Shown: positions 54,660 through 63,582 of the stretch, piece after piece
Numbering within the stretch: position 1 is the stretch's first letter
Layout: each line of letters opens with the position of its first letter
Assembly: GCA_965230215.1 (NCBI GenBank)
Contig: CBDDKN010000001.1
Location: forward strand, 1,240,001-1,304,000
Direction of reading: 5' to 3'
Source: RFSX01 sp965230215
GTDB taxonomy: Bacteria > Bacteroidota > Bacteroidia > Chitinophagales > Saprospiraceae
Length of the DNA stretch: 64,000 nt
The notes under the pieces: model-generated
What the model saw: only the letters and a program-made list of their open reading frames with translations
Database searches by the model: none
What the model was told of the DNA's origin: nothing
Position numbers and translations under genes: made by a program

Positions 54660-55772
54660 ATGGCACATATATCAATTCGTAATTTAGGAAAGACCTACCC
54701 TGGAGCTGACAGGCCCACGATAGAAAATGCTAACGTGGAAATCAATGATAAGGAGTTTGTAGTATTGGTTGGCCCATCTGGATGTGGAAAGTCAACACTG
54801 TTGCGCATGGTAGCAGGACTTGAAGAGATCACCGCTGGAGATCTTTCTATTGATAACACGAGGGTTAATGAACTATCGCCTAAAGATAGGGACATTGCTA
54901 TGGTATTCCAGAATTATGCCCTCTATCCTCACATGACTGTATATGAAAACATGGCCTTTGGCTTGAAATTGAGAAAGGTACCAAAAGATACTATCGATGA
55001 AAAAGTTAGGCACGCAGCCAACATTCTGGATATAACGCATTTGCTCGATCGCCGTCCAAAAGATATGTCTGGAGGACAAAGACAAAGAGTGGCAATTGGT
55101 AGATCGATTGTGAGAGATCCTAAAGTCTTCCTTTTTGACGAACCGCTTTCAAACCTAGATGCCAAGCTTAGGGTACAGATGCGCGCAGAAATTAAAAAAT
55201 TGCATAAGACTCTAGATGCCACTATTATATATGTCACTCACGATCAAATTGAAGCTATGACGATGGGTGATCGTATAGTGGTACTTAAGGATGGAGAGAT
55301 TCAACAATTTGATTCACCGATGAATCTCTTTAATAATCCACAGAACAAATTTGTTGCTGGATTCATCGGTAGTCCATCAATGAATTTTATCCAGGGAACC
55401 ATTGGCAAAGATGAAGAAGAATTCTTCCAAACTGGAGACATGAAGTTCAATATTCCAAAAGACCTAATCCCAAGTCTCAAACCATACATAGGCAAAGGGG
55501 TCATTTTTGGATTTAGACCTGAATACATTTATGATAAGGCATTTGAAACCAACAAAAGACTGTCTCAAGACATGGAAGCAGTTATAGAATCCGTTGAACC
55601 TGTTGGTAGTGAGACCTATGTATATTTTCGATTCACTGGAAATCCAGATGAGGTATTCTGCTTCAGGAGTGATTCCCAATACCAATATGAAACAGGATCC
55701 AAGATCATAATTGGTGTTGATATTAATAGGCTTAGATTTTTTGATGCCGAATCAGAACAACGCATAATGTAA
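54660..55772 (+). CDS. ABC sugar importer ATPase (MalK/UgpC type)
   Basis: 370 aa. Walker A GPSGCGKS (residues 38-45), Q-loop VFQNYALYPHMTV, signature SGGQRQR (from residue 137), Walker B VFLFDEPLSNLD and switch His in VTHDQIEAM are intact. The C-terminal 120 residues form the TOBE/regulatory domain typical of CUT1 ATPases. Having a dedicated ATPase gene in the operon means the transporter is complete in itself. Confidence 0.95.
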   Translation: MAHISIRNLGKTYPGADRPTIENANVEINDKEFVVLVGPSGCGKSTLLRMVAGLEEITAGDLSIDNTRVNELSPKDRDIAMVFQNYALYPHMTVYENMAFGLKLRKVPKDTIDEKVRHAANILDITHLLDRRPKDMSGGQRQRVAIGRSIVRDPKVFLFDEPLSNLDAKLRVQMRAEIKKLHKTLDATIIYVTHDQIEAMTMGDRIVVLKDGEIQQFDSPMNLFNNPQNKFVAGFIGSPSMNFIQGTIGKDEEEFFQTGDMKFNIPKDLIPSLKPYIGKGVIFGFRPEYIYDKAFETNKRLSQDMEAVIESVEPVGSETYVYFRFTGNPDEVFCFRSDSQYQYETGSKIIIGVDINRLRFFDAESEQRIM

Positions 55773-55806
55773 TTTTTCCATGACCTAATTAAAAGAATAA
55801 GTGTAA

Positions 55807-58140
55807 ATGAATAATGAAGATATCATGGTATATAACCATGGAGAAGGAGAAGATAAGAACTGGATTGTAGCAGAATCATTTTTTAAAAGAAAATTCCAAG
55901 GGAAGTGCGAGGTTGTCATGTGTCTTGGAAATGGATATATGGGTATTAGATCCGCTACCGAAGAAAGCTATATCGGTCAGGTTCGCAATATGTTCGTTTC
56001 AGGGACCTTCAACAAGCCAAGTGATTATGATGTAACTGAACTGCCCAATGCCCCTGACATGATGGGTATGGACATATACCTTGATGACGTGCTATTCAGT
56101 CTGGACAAAGGCAACTTCACAGATTATCACAGAAGTATTAACCTGCGAACAGGAGAACTTATTAGAAGCTTTGTCTGGCACTATGAATCCAAATCATATG
56201 CCTTCAACTTTCGCAGATTTGTTTCCCTGGATGATATACATCTAATTTGTACTGAGGTCAATATTCAAGCTTTAAACACAGATGTTCATGTTGTGATCAA
56301 ATCAGGCATCAATGGACAGGTCACCAACAGTGGTGCTCAGCATTTCAATGAGGGAGAAAAGAGAATATTCAATTCAACATATCTCCAGATGCTTCAGACA
56401 ACAACTGAATCTGGTATAACTTTCGTTCAAAACGCTCATCACGATTTCAAGAATGGTGATGTGGATGTAGAGTCCCGTTTTGAGATGGACAGACGCAAGG
56501 TCAATATGCTGTATAGTGCTCAACTGGAAAAGAACCAATCATTGCAATTCACCAAGTATTCCAATGTGTACACTACTCGAGATAAAGATGTCCAGAACCT
56601 TGATCTAGAGCAAATAAGAACACACTCAATTGATAAATTAAAAGATGCTTCATCTGAAACATTTGATACACTCTTGGCAAAGAGTGCCAAACAATGGGAA
56701 TCACTTTGGACACAAATGGACATTCGTGTAGAAAGTGAAAATGATTTTGATCAATTGGCAATTCGTTTTGCACAATACCACCTTTTAATCATGACACCTA
56801 AACACGATGCCAGATACGGCATTGGAGCCAAAGGGCTATCCGGAGAAGGATACAAAGGACATTCGTTTTGGGATACAGAAATATTCTTACTACCCTTCTT
56901 CTCATATACTTTACCAAGTGTTGCAAGAAACCTTTTGGAATACAGATACCACACGCTCGGTGGTGCAAGAAAGAAGGCCCAGGAAAACGGGTACCGGGGA
57001 GCAATGTATCCATGGGAGTCAGCATGGGCTGATGACGGCGAGGTGACACCGGTTTGGGGTGCAGCTGACATCATAACAGGAAAAGCAACTAAGATATGGA
57101 GTGGTTTTATTGAGCAGCATATCACCTCCGATATCGCTTTTGCTGTTTGGCAGTATTACAAGATTACTGGCGATGAGGCCTTCATGGATTCCTACGGTTA
57201 TGAGATTCTATTGGATACTGGGATATTCTGGAGCACGAGACTTGAGTGGAATGATGATAAGCAGGCATACCACATCAATAATGTCATTGGCCCGGATGAA
57301 TACAAGGAGCATGTCAACAACGATGCTTTTACTAACTACATGGCCCATTGGTGTATGGGTAACGCCTCAGAGTTCTACGACCACCTTAAGAAAAACAAGG
57401 CAGAATTGTTCGAGCAACTCAACAGCAGATTAAACCTAGATGAGGAAATAGCCCTCCTTAGGGAACGATATGAAAAAGTATACCTCCCTGAACCTAATGA
57501 AGATCTTGTCATTCCTCAGGACGATAAGTATTTAACGCTTAAGGAAATTGATCTGACCAAGTATAAGAATCAGGAATACGTTGGTTCTATTTTTAAGGAT
57601 TACAATCTAGATCAGATCAATCAAATTCAAGTATCAAAGCAGGCTTCAGTTGTTATGCTTATGTATTTACTTGAATATAGATTCGGACAGAAGATCAAGA
57701 AAGCTAATTATGAATATTATGAACCACGCACACTTCATGATTCATCATTGAGTCTTTCAACGCATGCTGTATTGGCGGCTGACATTGGCAACATTCCCCT
57801 GGCCTATTCACTTTTCAGAAGAGCTACCGAAATTGATCTTGGACCTAAGATGAAAACATCCGACCATGGGATCCATGCTGCATCATTGGGCGGCATCTGG
57901 CAAATATTGATTTGTGGATTTGCAGGTGTTAGAATGTTAGACGGATATCTAAGAATAGAACCAAGTTTACCGACGGCCATTAAGAGTATTGACTTTCCGC
58001 TGGTCTGGAAAGGACAAGACCTAAGAGTAAGAATCGCGGATGGACATTTCACAGTCAAGAATAATGGAAACGCATCTGTAAGCATTATGCATCAAGAAGA
58101 TGAGCATAAAATTGAAGCAGGCGGGGAGGTTAGGGTGTGA
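55807..58140 (+). CDS. GH65-family glycoside phosphorylase
   Basis: 777 aa, the usual length for family 65. N-terminal beta-sandwich (CLGNGYMGIRSATEESYIG), then the (alpha/alpha)6 barrel with GHSFWDTEIFLLPFF, AMYPWESAWADDGE and the catalytic acid in VIGPDEYKEHVNN (Glu about 498). Late HDSSLSLSTHAVLAADIG probably binds phosphate. Members split alpha-glucosides such as maltose, trehalose, kojibiose or nigerose with phosphate, giving beta-glucose-1-phosphate. The precise substrate cannot be read here. No beta-phosphoglucomutase gene, the usual partner, is in the window. Confidence 0.9.
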   Translation: MNNEDIMVYNHGEGEDKNWIVAESFFKRKFQGKCEVVMCLGNGYMGIRSATEESYIGQVRNMFVSGTFNKPSDYDVTELPNAPDMMGMDIYLDDVLFSLDKGNFTDYHRSINLRTGELIRSFVWHYESKSYAFNFRRFVSLDDIHLICTEVNIQALNTDVHVVIKSGINGQVTNSGAQHFNEGEKRIFNSTYLQMLQTTTESGITFVQNAHHDFKNGDVDVESRFEMDRRKVNMLYSAQLEKNQSLQFTKYSNVYTTRDKDVQNLDLEQIRTHSIDKLKDASSETFDTLLAKSAKQWESLWTQMDIRVESENDFDQLAIRFAQYHLLIMTPKHDARYGIGAKGLSGEGYKGHSFWDTEIFLLPFFSYTLPSVARNLLEYRYHTLGGARKKAQENGYRGAMYPWESAWADDGEVTPVWGAADIITGKATKIWSGFIEQHITSDIAFAVWQYYKITGDEAFMDSYGYEILLDTGIFWSTRLEWNDDKQAYHINNVIGPDEYKEHVNNDAFTNYMAHWCMGNASEFYDHLKKNKAELFEQLNSRLNLDEEIALLRERYEKVYLPEPNEDLVIPQDDKYLTLKEIDLTKYKNQEYVGSIFKDYNLDQINQIQVSKQASVVMLMYLLEYRFGQKIKKANYEYYEPRTLHDSSLSLSTHAVLAADIGNIPLAYSLFRRATEIDLGPKMKTSDHGIHAASLGGIWQILICGFAGVRMLDGYLRIEPSLPTAIKSIDFPLVWKGQDLRVRIADGHFTVKNNGNASVSIMHQEDEHKIEAGGEVRV

Positions 58141-58241
58141 CACCACACCCAATTGATTAAAATAGATTTAATAGTATCAGCTAAATATTCTATTAGGAAA
58201 TATCGAATACTTATTCAATCCAAATTATACTTACTCAAATC

Positions 58242-58273
58242 AAAGTATAGTCAATAATTATTGACTATACTTT
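58242..58273. terminator. 32-bp perfect palindrome between convergent genes, possible bidirectional terminator
   Basis: AAAGTATAGTCAATAA is followed at once by its exact reverse complement. It lies 100 bp after the GH65 gene and overlaps the stop codon of the minus-strand metallopeptidase-like gene. T-runs at its ends are short (TTTT on plus, TTT on minus), so termination is plausible but not certain. Confidence 0.5.
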
Positions 58274-59164
58274 TAGGCTATAGTAATACTGATTTACTTT
58301 CTTTTGTCTATACAGTGTATTATATCCTTTCCCTACTAAATCATGGTTGAAATATTTCACCTGGGAAAGACAAGATCGATTGGCTCTATTCTTACTGATT
58401 TCCAATTCATAGTCAACATACTTTGACTCATCTAGAGTACCCTCAGTTTCCTTCATATATACTGAATTATCATATTTAGGATGTTGCAACAATTTCCTTG
58501 GAAATACTTGTATCCCTTTATAGTGAGTTCTAAGCTTCAAATTATAAGCTTTTCGTATATAATTTTCTGCTTGCACTGCCCAAATCTCGGTTGGACTAAA
58601 TCCAGGAATATAATAGTTGGATCTAATTGATTTGAAGAGTACTGAATTGCTCACATATGAATTTCTGTGTATAAAATGACTAAATTCATGTGCTAGAACG
58701 GAAGGAGCACATCCTTTGATTGATTGAGTACCATTACCGTTAAGCGGATACAGATCTGTTTGAGCAAAATCAATATCAAATACAATAATTGAATACTCTT
58801 CCTCTGCTTTATGCAAATTGATATCACTTTCTTTGAGAGTAGGAAAGAGTAAAGGATCAACTATTAATAGAGGGACGTCCTGTGATAGCACGTCTATAAT
58901 CAATTGTTTCCCAAACCTTGATATTGATTTTATACTATCAATTATCTCCTCGATTCGTTTGATATATATAGGAGTACCGACAATTAAAATACCATTATCA
59001 TACTCTTGACCATGAATTGGCAGAATAACAATGGAGTCAACATCATTATAGTACTTTGATTTAACAAAGACATATGAATCAGTTAAATAAGCGTGCTGAT
59101 TCTTAGAGTAAGCACTTAAAGAATAAATGCTAAAGAGGACGATTAATATTAAGGTGTTTTTCAT
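58265..59164 (-). CDS. Secreted protein with HExxH motif, putative zinc metallopeptidase
   Basis: 299 aa with a signal peptide (LILIVLFSIYSLSAYS). The segment APSVLAHEFSHFIHRNSY near residue 155 contains HEFSH, the zincin HExxH pattern in a proper helix context. A downstream Glu (PTEIWAVQAENYIR) could be the third ligand. No exact family is recognised. The gene is AT-richer than the sugar operon before it. Its stop codon lies inside the 32-bp palindrome. Confidence 0.7.
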   Translation of the reverse strand: MKNTLILIVLFSIYSLSAYSKNQHAYLTDSYVFVKSKYYNDVDSIVILPIHGQEYDNGILIVGTPIYIKRIEEIIDSIKSISRFGKQLIIDVLSQDVPLLIVDPLLFPTLKESDINLHKAEEEYSIIVFDIDFAQTDLYPLNGNGTQSIKGCAPSVLAHEFSHFIHRNSYVSNSVLFKSIRSNYYIPGFSPTEIWAVQAENYIRKAYNLKLRTHYKGIQVFPRKLLQHPKYDNSVYMKETEGTLDESKYVDYELEISKNRANRSCLSQVKYFNHDLVGKGYNTLYRQKKVNQYYYSLKV

Positions 59165-59345
59165 ATTTGGTTAGTTAAAGTTTAAATAATCTTTCTCTTA
59201 CTAATTGAGAAAAACCTCATTTTCATTCTCCTAACTCCAAATATTTTTATTGGCCTTATTGCTATGATCAGTTACGAATTTTTCCCAACAACATCTTAAG
59301 AACTTAGTTGCTTAAATCTAATCATGATTCTCATCTGTATCATGA

Positions 59346-59393
59346 AGTACCGTACTACTAAATCAGTTATTTATTTTTTGTAGTACGGTACTA
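59346..59393. promoter_or_regulatory. Two inverted copies of a palindromic operator-like motif
   Basis: AGTACCGTACTAC at 59346-59358 and its exact reverse complement GTAGTACGGTACT at 59380-59392 are 21 bases apart. Each is itself a near-palindrome around one central base (TAGTACGGTACTA for the second copy), so this looks like two dimer sites about 36 bases centre to centre. A promoter-like ACTTTG follows the second copy directly. The rest of the 59165-59508 gap shows only AT-rich sequence plus the hairpin at 59457. Confidence 0.6.
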
Positions 59394-59456
59394 CAACTTT
59401 GAATTGTTTTTTTAAGTGTAATTTGTCAGAGAAAATATTTTATGCTAAGTTGAGAT

Positions 59457-59489
59457 ATGTTTAGATTTTCTAAACATTTCTTTTTTTTG
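59457..59489 (+). terminator. Hairpin plus T-run in the leader of the 59509 gene (attenuator-like)
   Basis: ATGTTTAGA and TCTAAACAT form a perfect nine-base stem with a three-base loop, followed within three bases by a run of eight T. It lies only 20 bases before the ATG at 59509. It could terminate transcription arriving from upstream, or act as an attenuator or operator for this gene. Confidence 0.5.
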
Positions 59490-59508
59490 GTTAATCTAAT
59501 TTTAGAAA

Positions 59509-59886
59509 ATGAGTACTAAAATTAAAAAGGGGACACCTGAAGCTTCATCAGTAATTGTAACTTCCCCAGATTCCATAGATAAAAACTCCTCCTTAGATCA
59601 AGTAATTAAATTCTCAGAAACGTTTAGGAAAAAATTCTTGAATGCTGCGGTAGAACAAATGACAATATACGATCCACAAAGTACCTTCTTAAGCAAATGG
59701 GAAATAATTAAAAACATACACCAAACCCAATATGCTCGAAAGGTCTCTATTCATATAATGGATAATATTACTCTGAGTGTTGCTTGGAGTCAATTTCTTA
59801 TTGATGAAAGAGATTCTTGGATTAAGGAATTAACGACTCGAATGAAAGAAACAGATAAAAACTGGGAAATTAAAGTTATAGACTAA
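59509..59886 (+). CDS. Small hypothetical protein
   Basis: 125 aa, no signal peptide or membrane segment. The N-terminal 30 residues are polar and probably disordered (MSTKIKKGTPEASSVIVTSP); the remainder looks helical (LDQVIKFSETFRKKFLNAAV and onward). No family is recognised. A double operator-like palindrome and a terminator-like hairpin precede it, so it appears tightly controlled. It is convergent with the next gene, with 22 bp between stops. Confidence 0.6.
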   Translation: MSTKIKKGTPEASSVIVTSPDSIDKNSSLDQVIKFSETFRKKFLNAAVEQMTIYDPQSTFLSKWEIIKNIHQTQYARKVSIHIMDNITLSVAWSQFLIDERDSWIKELTTRMKETDKNWEIKVID

Positions 59887-59908
59887 TATCTTAATCTCTA
59901 TCAAAGAT

Positions 59909-60898
59909 TCAATCTTCTTCATCGTTTAGGAATCCCATAATTTTTAAATTCCTACCGTTTATCATTGCGTGAGAGCAAGATGTCTTTATTATTTCCCCAT
60001 CCTTCCTTCTTTTTATATCTGGTGTCCGGTATGTGCTCATTAGTCTTGGGAAATGCTTTATAAGTTTTTGATTTGTTCTATATCTATCCTGTTTGATTTT
60101 ATGATCTGTCAATCCTTTAAAGCTTTCAATAATCTTAGTAGTCGGCGTCCCATTGATGTATGAATTAAAATGTTTTTTTACATCATTTGCTATTCCAATT
60201 ATAGTTCCACACTCTCCCTTGAAGGGTTCAATTATATTTCGATTAATATCATCTACGAACGCTCTATCCTTCTCTGGAATATCTGGTGAGTACTTAAATA
60301 CCAATTTGGAATGGTAGGGTAAAATGATATCCGAAGTAATTAATTGAAGTCGTCCAAAATATTGCACCAGCTCCCCGTTACTGTTAAAATTAATTGGTTC
60401 TATTGTATTAGTTGCTAACCAAATAACATTTTGATTGCTTCCTTCTATAGGAATCTCAACATTTAAACTAACCTGATAACAATATTGACCAATACGCTGA
60501 GTAAAAAAATCAGAATACCGATTAAAAACTTCCAAAGTTAATCTCCGAATTTCATAAGCATATAAATAACGTTGTTCCTCAACAATCAAATCTAAGTAAT
60601 CATCAACTGATGGAACATCAGGCGTACCCTTTTCGTTATCATAATTAGATTTACTAAATAATGATTCGCTTCCACAAAATTCTTCGAAACTGTGAGTATA
60701 ATAATCAAATAAATAAGAAACAGTAAGCGGTGAACTATTAGCGATATGTTCAAGCCACTTATTTTTCAATTCCTTTTGTGGAATCAATAGTTTAGGCTTT
60801 TTTACAATCGAATAAATAGGGTCAATAATTTTCCATCTATAATGCGAACTTGCAGTTTTGAAGTCCTTAAATGGTCTATTACCTTTAGGTTTTTCCAT
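59909..60898 (-). CDS. Hypothetical cytoplasmic protein, possible PAS-like sensory domain
   Basis: 329 aa, no signal peptide. Residues about 55-195 (PLTVSYLFDYYTHSFEEF, DDYLDLIVEEQRYLYAYEIR, QYCYQVSLNVEIPI, YFGRLQLITSDI) follow the pattern of the PAS-like N-terminal domain of some Bacteroidota LuxR-type regulators, but the similarity is only by eye. The basic C-terminal region (KIKQDRYRTNQKLIKHFPRL, DIKRRKDGE) is not a recognisable LuxR helix-turn-helix. It might be a regulator acting on the palindromes near 59.37 kb; this is conjecture. Confidence 0.6.
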   Translation of the reverse strand: MEKPKGNRPFKDFKTASSHYRWKIIDPIYSIVKKPKLLIPQKELKNKWLEHIANSSPLTVSYLFDYYTHSFEEFCGSESLFSKSNYDNEKGTPDVPSVDDYLDLIVEEQRYLYAYEIRRLTLEVFNRYSDFFTQRIGQYCYQVSLNVEIPIEGSNQNVIWLATNTIEPINFNSNGELVQYFGRLQLITSDIILPYHSKLVFKYSPDIPEKDRAFVDDINRNIIEPFKGECGTIIGIANDVKKHFNSYINGTPTTKIIESFKGLTDHKIKQDRYRTNQKLIKHFPRLMSTYRTPDIKRRKDGEIIKTSCSHAMINGRNLKIMGFLNDEED

Positions 60899-60937
60899 TC
60901 TGATTTCTTGAATAATTCAATTTTATGAATTAATCTT

Positions 60938-60956
60938 CAAACGTAAGTACCGTTTT
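60938..60956 (-). promoter_or_regulatory. Candidate -7 box with operator half-site for the 329-aa gene
   Basis: On the minus strand this reads AAACGGTACTTACGTTTG: TACGTTTG fits TAnnTTTG and is directly preceded by ACGGTACT, the same bases as half of the palindromic motif at 59380-59393. It ends 40 bases before the ATG. The remainder of the 60957-61118 gap holds nothing I recognise. Confidence 0.45.
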
Positions 60957-61118
60957 TGGGGTAATTTTATTGATAATAACTTGTTCTGCATTATTCCAAT
61001 ACTCTTAAGAGTACCAAATCAACTACAAGACTTCCCAAAACTATAGTGTTACTGAACGGTTCTTATAAAGCGCCTTAAACGAATGGAAATTTGCTTCAAA
61101 GGGTTCTGCGATAATACC

Positions 61119-62639
61119 TCACTCCTTTATAATCTTATACACCGACAAAGAACTGTGCACCGTACTTTGGACAGATATAAAATATATACCTGCCCCCAAT
61201 GCGGACAAGTCTATCGTTAGAGGTGCCATTGAACCAGTATAATCTGTGACCAATACGCCAAGCTCATCAAGCACCTGGATTTCATAGTCTGCAAGTTCAC
61301 CATCTACGACAACACTATCAGTGAAGGGGTTTGGAAAAATACTGATATCCGCTGGTGTCGTTACGATATGTGCATCACTGGTTGGCTCAAATTCATAAGA
61401 ACCAATATCATAATCCATTCCCTGGGGTCTGGCATTACCCTCCAGGTCCATAGTCACTATGGAGCTAACCATATTTGTTCCGGCATCAATAGCTTGCGAT
61501 CCGCTTATTAAGTGATAATCATTCATCGCAGGATCTTCAAAAATCATCGATAAAGCATCAGCCAACATTGAATTCGCATCCAAGCCCAAGGCCTGCCAGG
61601 TGGCGAGTGGTATGGTAGATCCATCACCACTATCACTCATCTTGTCGTTTAGAATATTGAAATCGCTTGAGAGTTGCGTCACGGATTCAGTGGTTATGCA
61701 TCCACGCCATGCATGCTGATTGATGATGATATTATTATAAATCTCAGTACCCACATTGGAACCGCTGGTCATATGGATACCCCATCGACCATCAGAGGGC
61801 ACTATTATCGTGTTGTTGTATATCTTGGCACCGTTGGTTACTATCGCCCCATCTTGCTGAAACAAAGCTATACCCTGAGCAAAATGGTTGTTGTAGATCA
61901 GATTATTATACACAATCGGATCTTCTACCCCATCCATGTTGATGCCAGCAGCTAAATTATTATCATGAATGATATTGCCATAAACTTCCGCATCACTGAT
62001 GATGCCATCTCCACCAGCAGAAAGGTCCCCATTCATATGTATGCCAATAGCATTATTGCCGTAGCATTCGTTGTAACGAATGATAGGTCTGTCCGAACTA
62101 TTGGATACGTATATGCCATGCTCATCAATCGAGTTGGTGCATACATTGTACTCAATTAGAATATCATCGGTAAAACCTGTAAAGATGCCACGCTCAGCAT
62201 TGTTGTCACAAGAGCAATTTCTCACCACACAATTATCAGACAAAACAAGTCTAATCCCATTTCCTGTCAATAAAGCATCATTGGCGATGATACCATCAAT
62301 AACTATATAGTCTGCGTTCTCAATATTCACGATATCATCACGAATAGGTCCTTTGGTGTTAAGAAGCACATTGTTGCCCATACCATAGAAAACGATAGGA
62401 TTTACAGCGGTTCCATCTGTGTTGCGCAAATCAAAACCAGCATAGGTACCATCGTCAATAAAAACCGTATCACCTGCTACCACAAGGTCAGCCGCATGTT
62501 GGATTGTAAGGAAAGCATTTGCAAGTGTCAGTCCATCATTGCTGTTGTTGCCATTGTTGGAGACATAATAATTTGTTTGTGAGTATAGTTGTCCAGCAAA
62601 TACAATACAAAAAATAAGAGCTGATAATTTATTCATCAT
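61119..62639 (-). CDS. Secreted right-handed beta-helix protein with T9SS type A sorting domain
   Basis: 506 aa. Signal peptide (LSALIFCIVFAGQLYSQ) followed by TNYYVSNNGNNSNDGLTLAN, the common opening of parallel beta-helix proteins of the pectate-lyase/DUF1565 kind. Many short beta-helix rungs follow (VRNCSCDNNAERGIF, IRYNECYGNNAIGIHMNG, VYNNLIYNNHFAQGI, IYNNTII), then the DYHLISGSQAIDAGT segment. The last 80 residues (ISIFPNPFTDSVVVDGELAD, GAGIYFISVQS, YKIIKE) are a type A Por-secretion tail. Probably a surface polysaccharide-binding or polysaccharide-lyase-like protein; catalytic residues cannot be assigned. Confidence 0.9.
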   Translation of the reverse strand: MMNKLSALIFCIVFAGQLYSQTNYYVSNNGNNSNDGLTLANAFLTIQHAADLVVAGDTVFIDDGTYAGFDLRNTDGTAVNPIVFYGMGNNVLLNTKGPIRDDIVNIENADYIVIDGIIANDALLTGNGIRLVLSDNCVVRNCSCDNNAERGIFTGFTDDILIEYNVCTNSIDEHGIYVSNSSDRPIIRYNECYGNNAIGIHMNGDLSAGGDGIISDAEVYGNIIHDNNLAAGINMDGVEDPIVYNNLIYNNHFAQGIALFQQDGAIVTNGAKIYNNTIIVPSDGRWGIHMTSGSNVGTEIYNNIIINQHAWRGCITTESVTQLSSDFNILNDKMSDSGDGSTIPLATWQALGLDANSMLADALSMIFEDPAMNDYHLISGSQAIDAGTNMVSSIVTMDLEGNARPQGMDYDIGSYEFEPTSDAHIVTTPADISIFPNPFTDSVVVDGELADYEIQVLDELGVLVTDYTGSMAPLTIDLSALGAGIYFISVQSTVHSSLSVYKIIKE

Positions 62640-62809
62640 GCTTAGATGTTAATGATTAAAAAATAAACTCATTAAGGGGATTGTCGCGGGTGCAGATTTC
62701 TAAGATATTAAAAAATTAGGATAGATGCTTAAGCATTCTTCATGACATTCAAAATCTATCTCTAGATCACGAATCATTATTACCAATGACCAATATCATC
62801 ATGTTTGAC

Positions 62810-62841
62810 TTTGCCCCAAGTCCTACAATCTGATAACTTTA
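62810..62841 (+). promoter_or_regulatory. Candidate promoter of the PorT-like barrel gene
   Basis: TTTG at 62810-62813 and TAACTTTA at 62834-62841 (one mismatch to TAnnTTTG) are 20 bases apart. The gene starts 20 bases downstream. Confidence 0.45.
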
Positions 62842-62860
62842 TCACATAAACCCTATAATA

Positions 62861-63433
62861 ATGAAAAAGCTAATACTACTATTTGTGTTCGGCTTCTTTA
62901 CAGCCGCATCTTTGACTTCACAGATTTCTATCAGACCTCAAGTCGGTGTTAATTCACCATCCCTGAGTGATGATTTCATGATTGGTAATTGGAATTCCAG
63001 TGTCGGATATCAATTTGGTGCTGACGTTCAGCTTGGAACGGATTTCTATATCCAGGCAGGACTTAACTTCCAGACCATGTCTATCGGTATTGAAGATGTT
63101 GGAGATATTGAAGTAAGCCGCATCAACTTGCCAGCATTCCTTGGTATCAGACTGATGTCTGCTGAAGATCGACAGTTTGGTCTGCGGATCTTTGGCGGGC
63201 CCAATTTTGCTTTAAATGTCAGTGAGACACTGGATGAGTCATTCAATGACATCACCTCGGACAATATCAAAAATTCTGAGATCAGTGGCATCGCAGGGGC
63301 TGGTATCGATTTCGGCATACTGTTTCTGGATGTGAGTTACAAGTTTGGTATTACCTCCTTCATCGAAAACATCGATGAAGATGCAAGCAATGACCTGTTT
63401 TTGGTTAATGCAGGCATCAGGATAGGATTCTAA
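62861..63433 (+). CDS. Outer-membrane beta-barrel protein (PorT/OMP_b-brl_2 type)
   Basis: 190 aa with a signal peptide (MKKLILLFVFGFFTAASLTS). The mature protein starts ISIRPQVGVNSPSLS and has the alternate-strand pattern YQFGADVQLGTDFYIQAGLN, INLPAFLGIRL and FGLRIFGGPNF that marks the Bacteroidota barrel family PF13568-like. It ends in GIRIGF with a terminal Phe. Role unknown; some relatives are T9SS-associated. A strong terminator follows. Confidence 0.85.
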   Translation: MKKLILLFVFGFFTAASLTSQISIRPQVGVNSPSLSDDFMIGNWNSSVGYQFGADVQLGTDFYIQAGLNFQTMSIGIEDVGDIEVSRINLPAFLGIRLMSAEDRQFGLRIFGGPNFALNVSETLDESFNDITSDNIKNSEISGIAGAGIDFGILFLDVSYKFGITSFIENIDEDASNDLFLVNAGIRIGF

Positions 63434-63514
63434 AATCCAGGCCTTACAATTCTCCAAGGAATCATGCTTGAAAACCAATTCCTATTAATCGATTGAGCTT
63501 ACAAACTCCAAAGT

Positions 63515-63582
63515 TTATGCTGAATGCCTTCTGATTTATAAGTTATCCACTAATCAGTTAGGTGTTCAGCATAAAGCGTTTT
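63515..63582 (+). terminator. Intrinsic terminator with long stem
   Basis: TTATGCTGAA...CCT..CTGATT pairs with AATCAG..AGG..TTCAGCATAA across a 15-base loop (about 19 paired bases with small mismatches). A run of five T follows. It is about 80 bp after the barrel gene. Confidence 0.75.
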
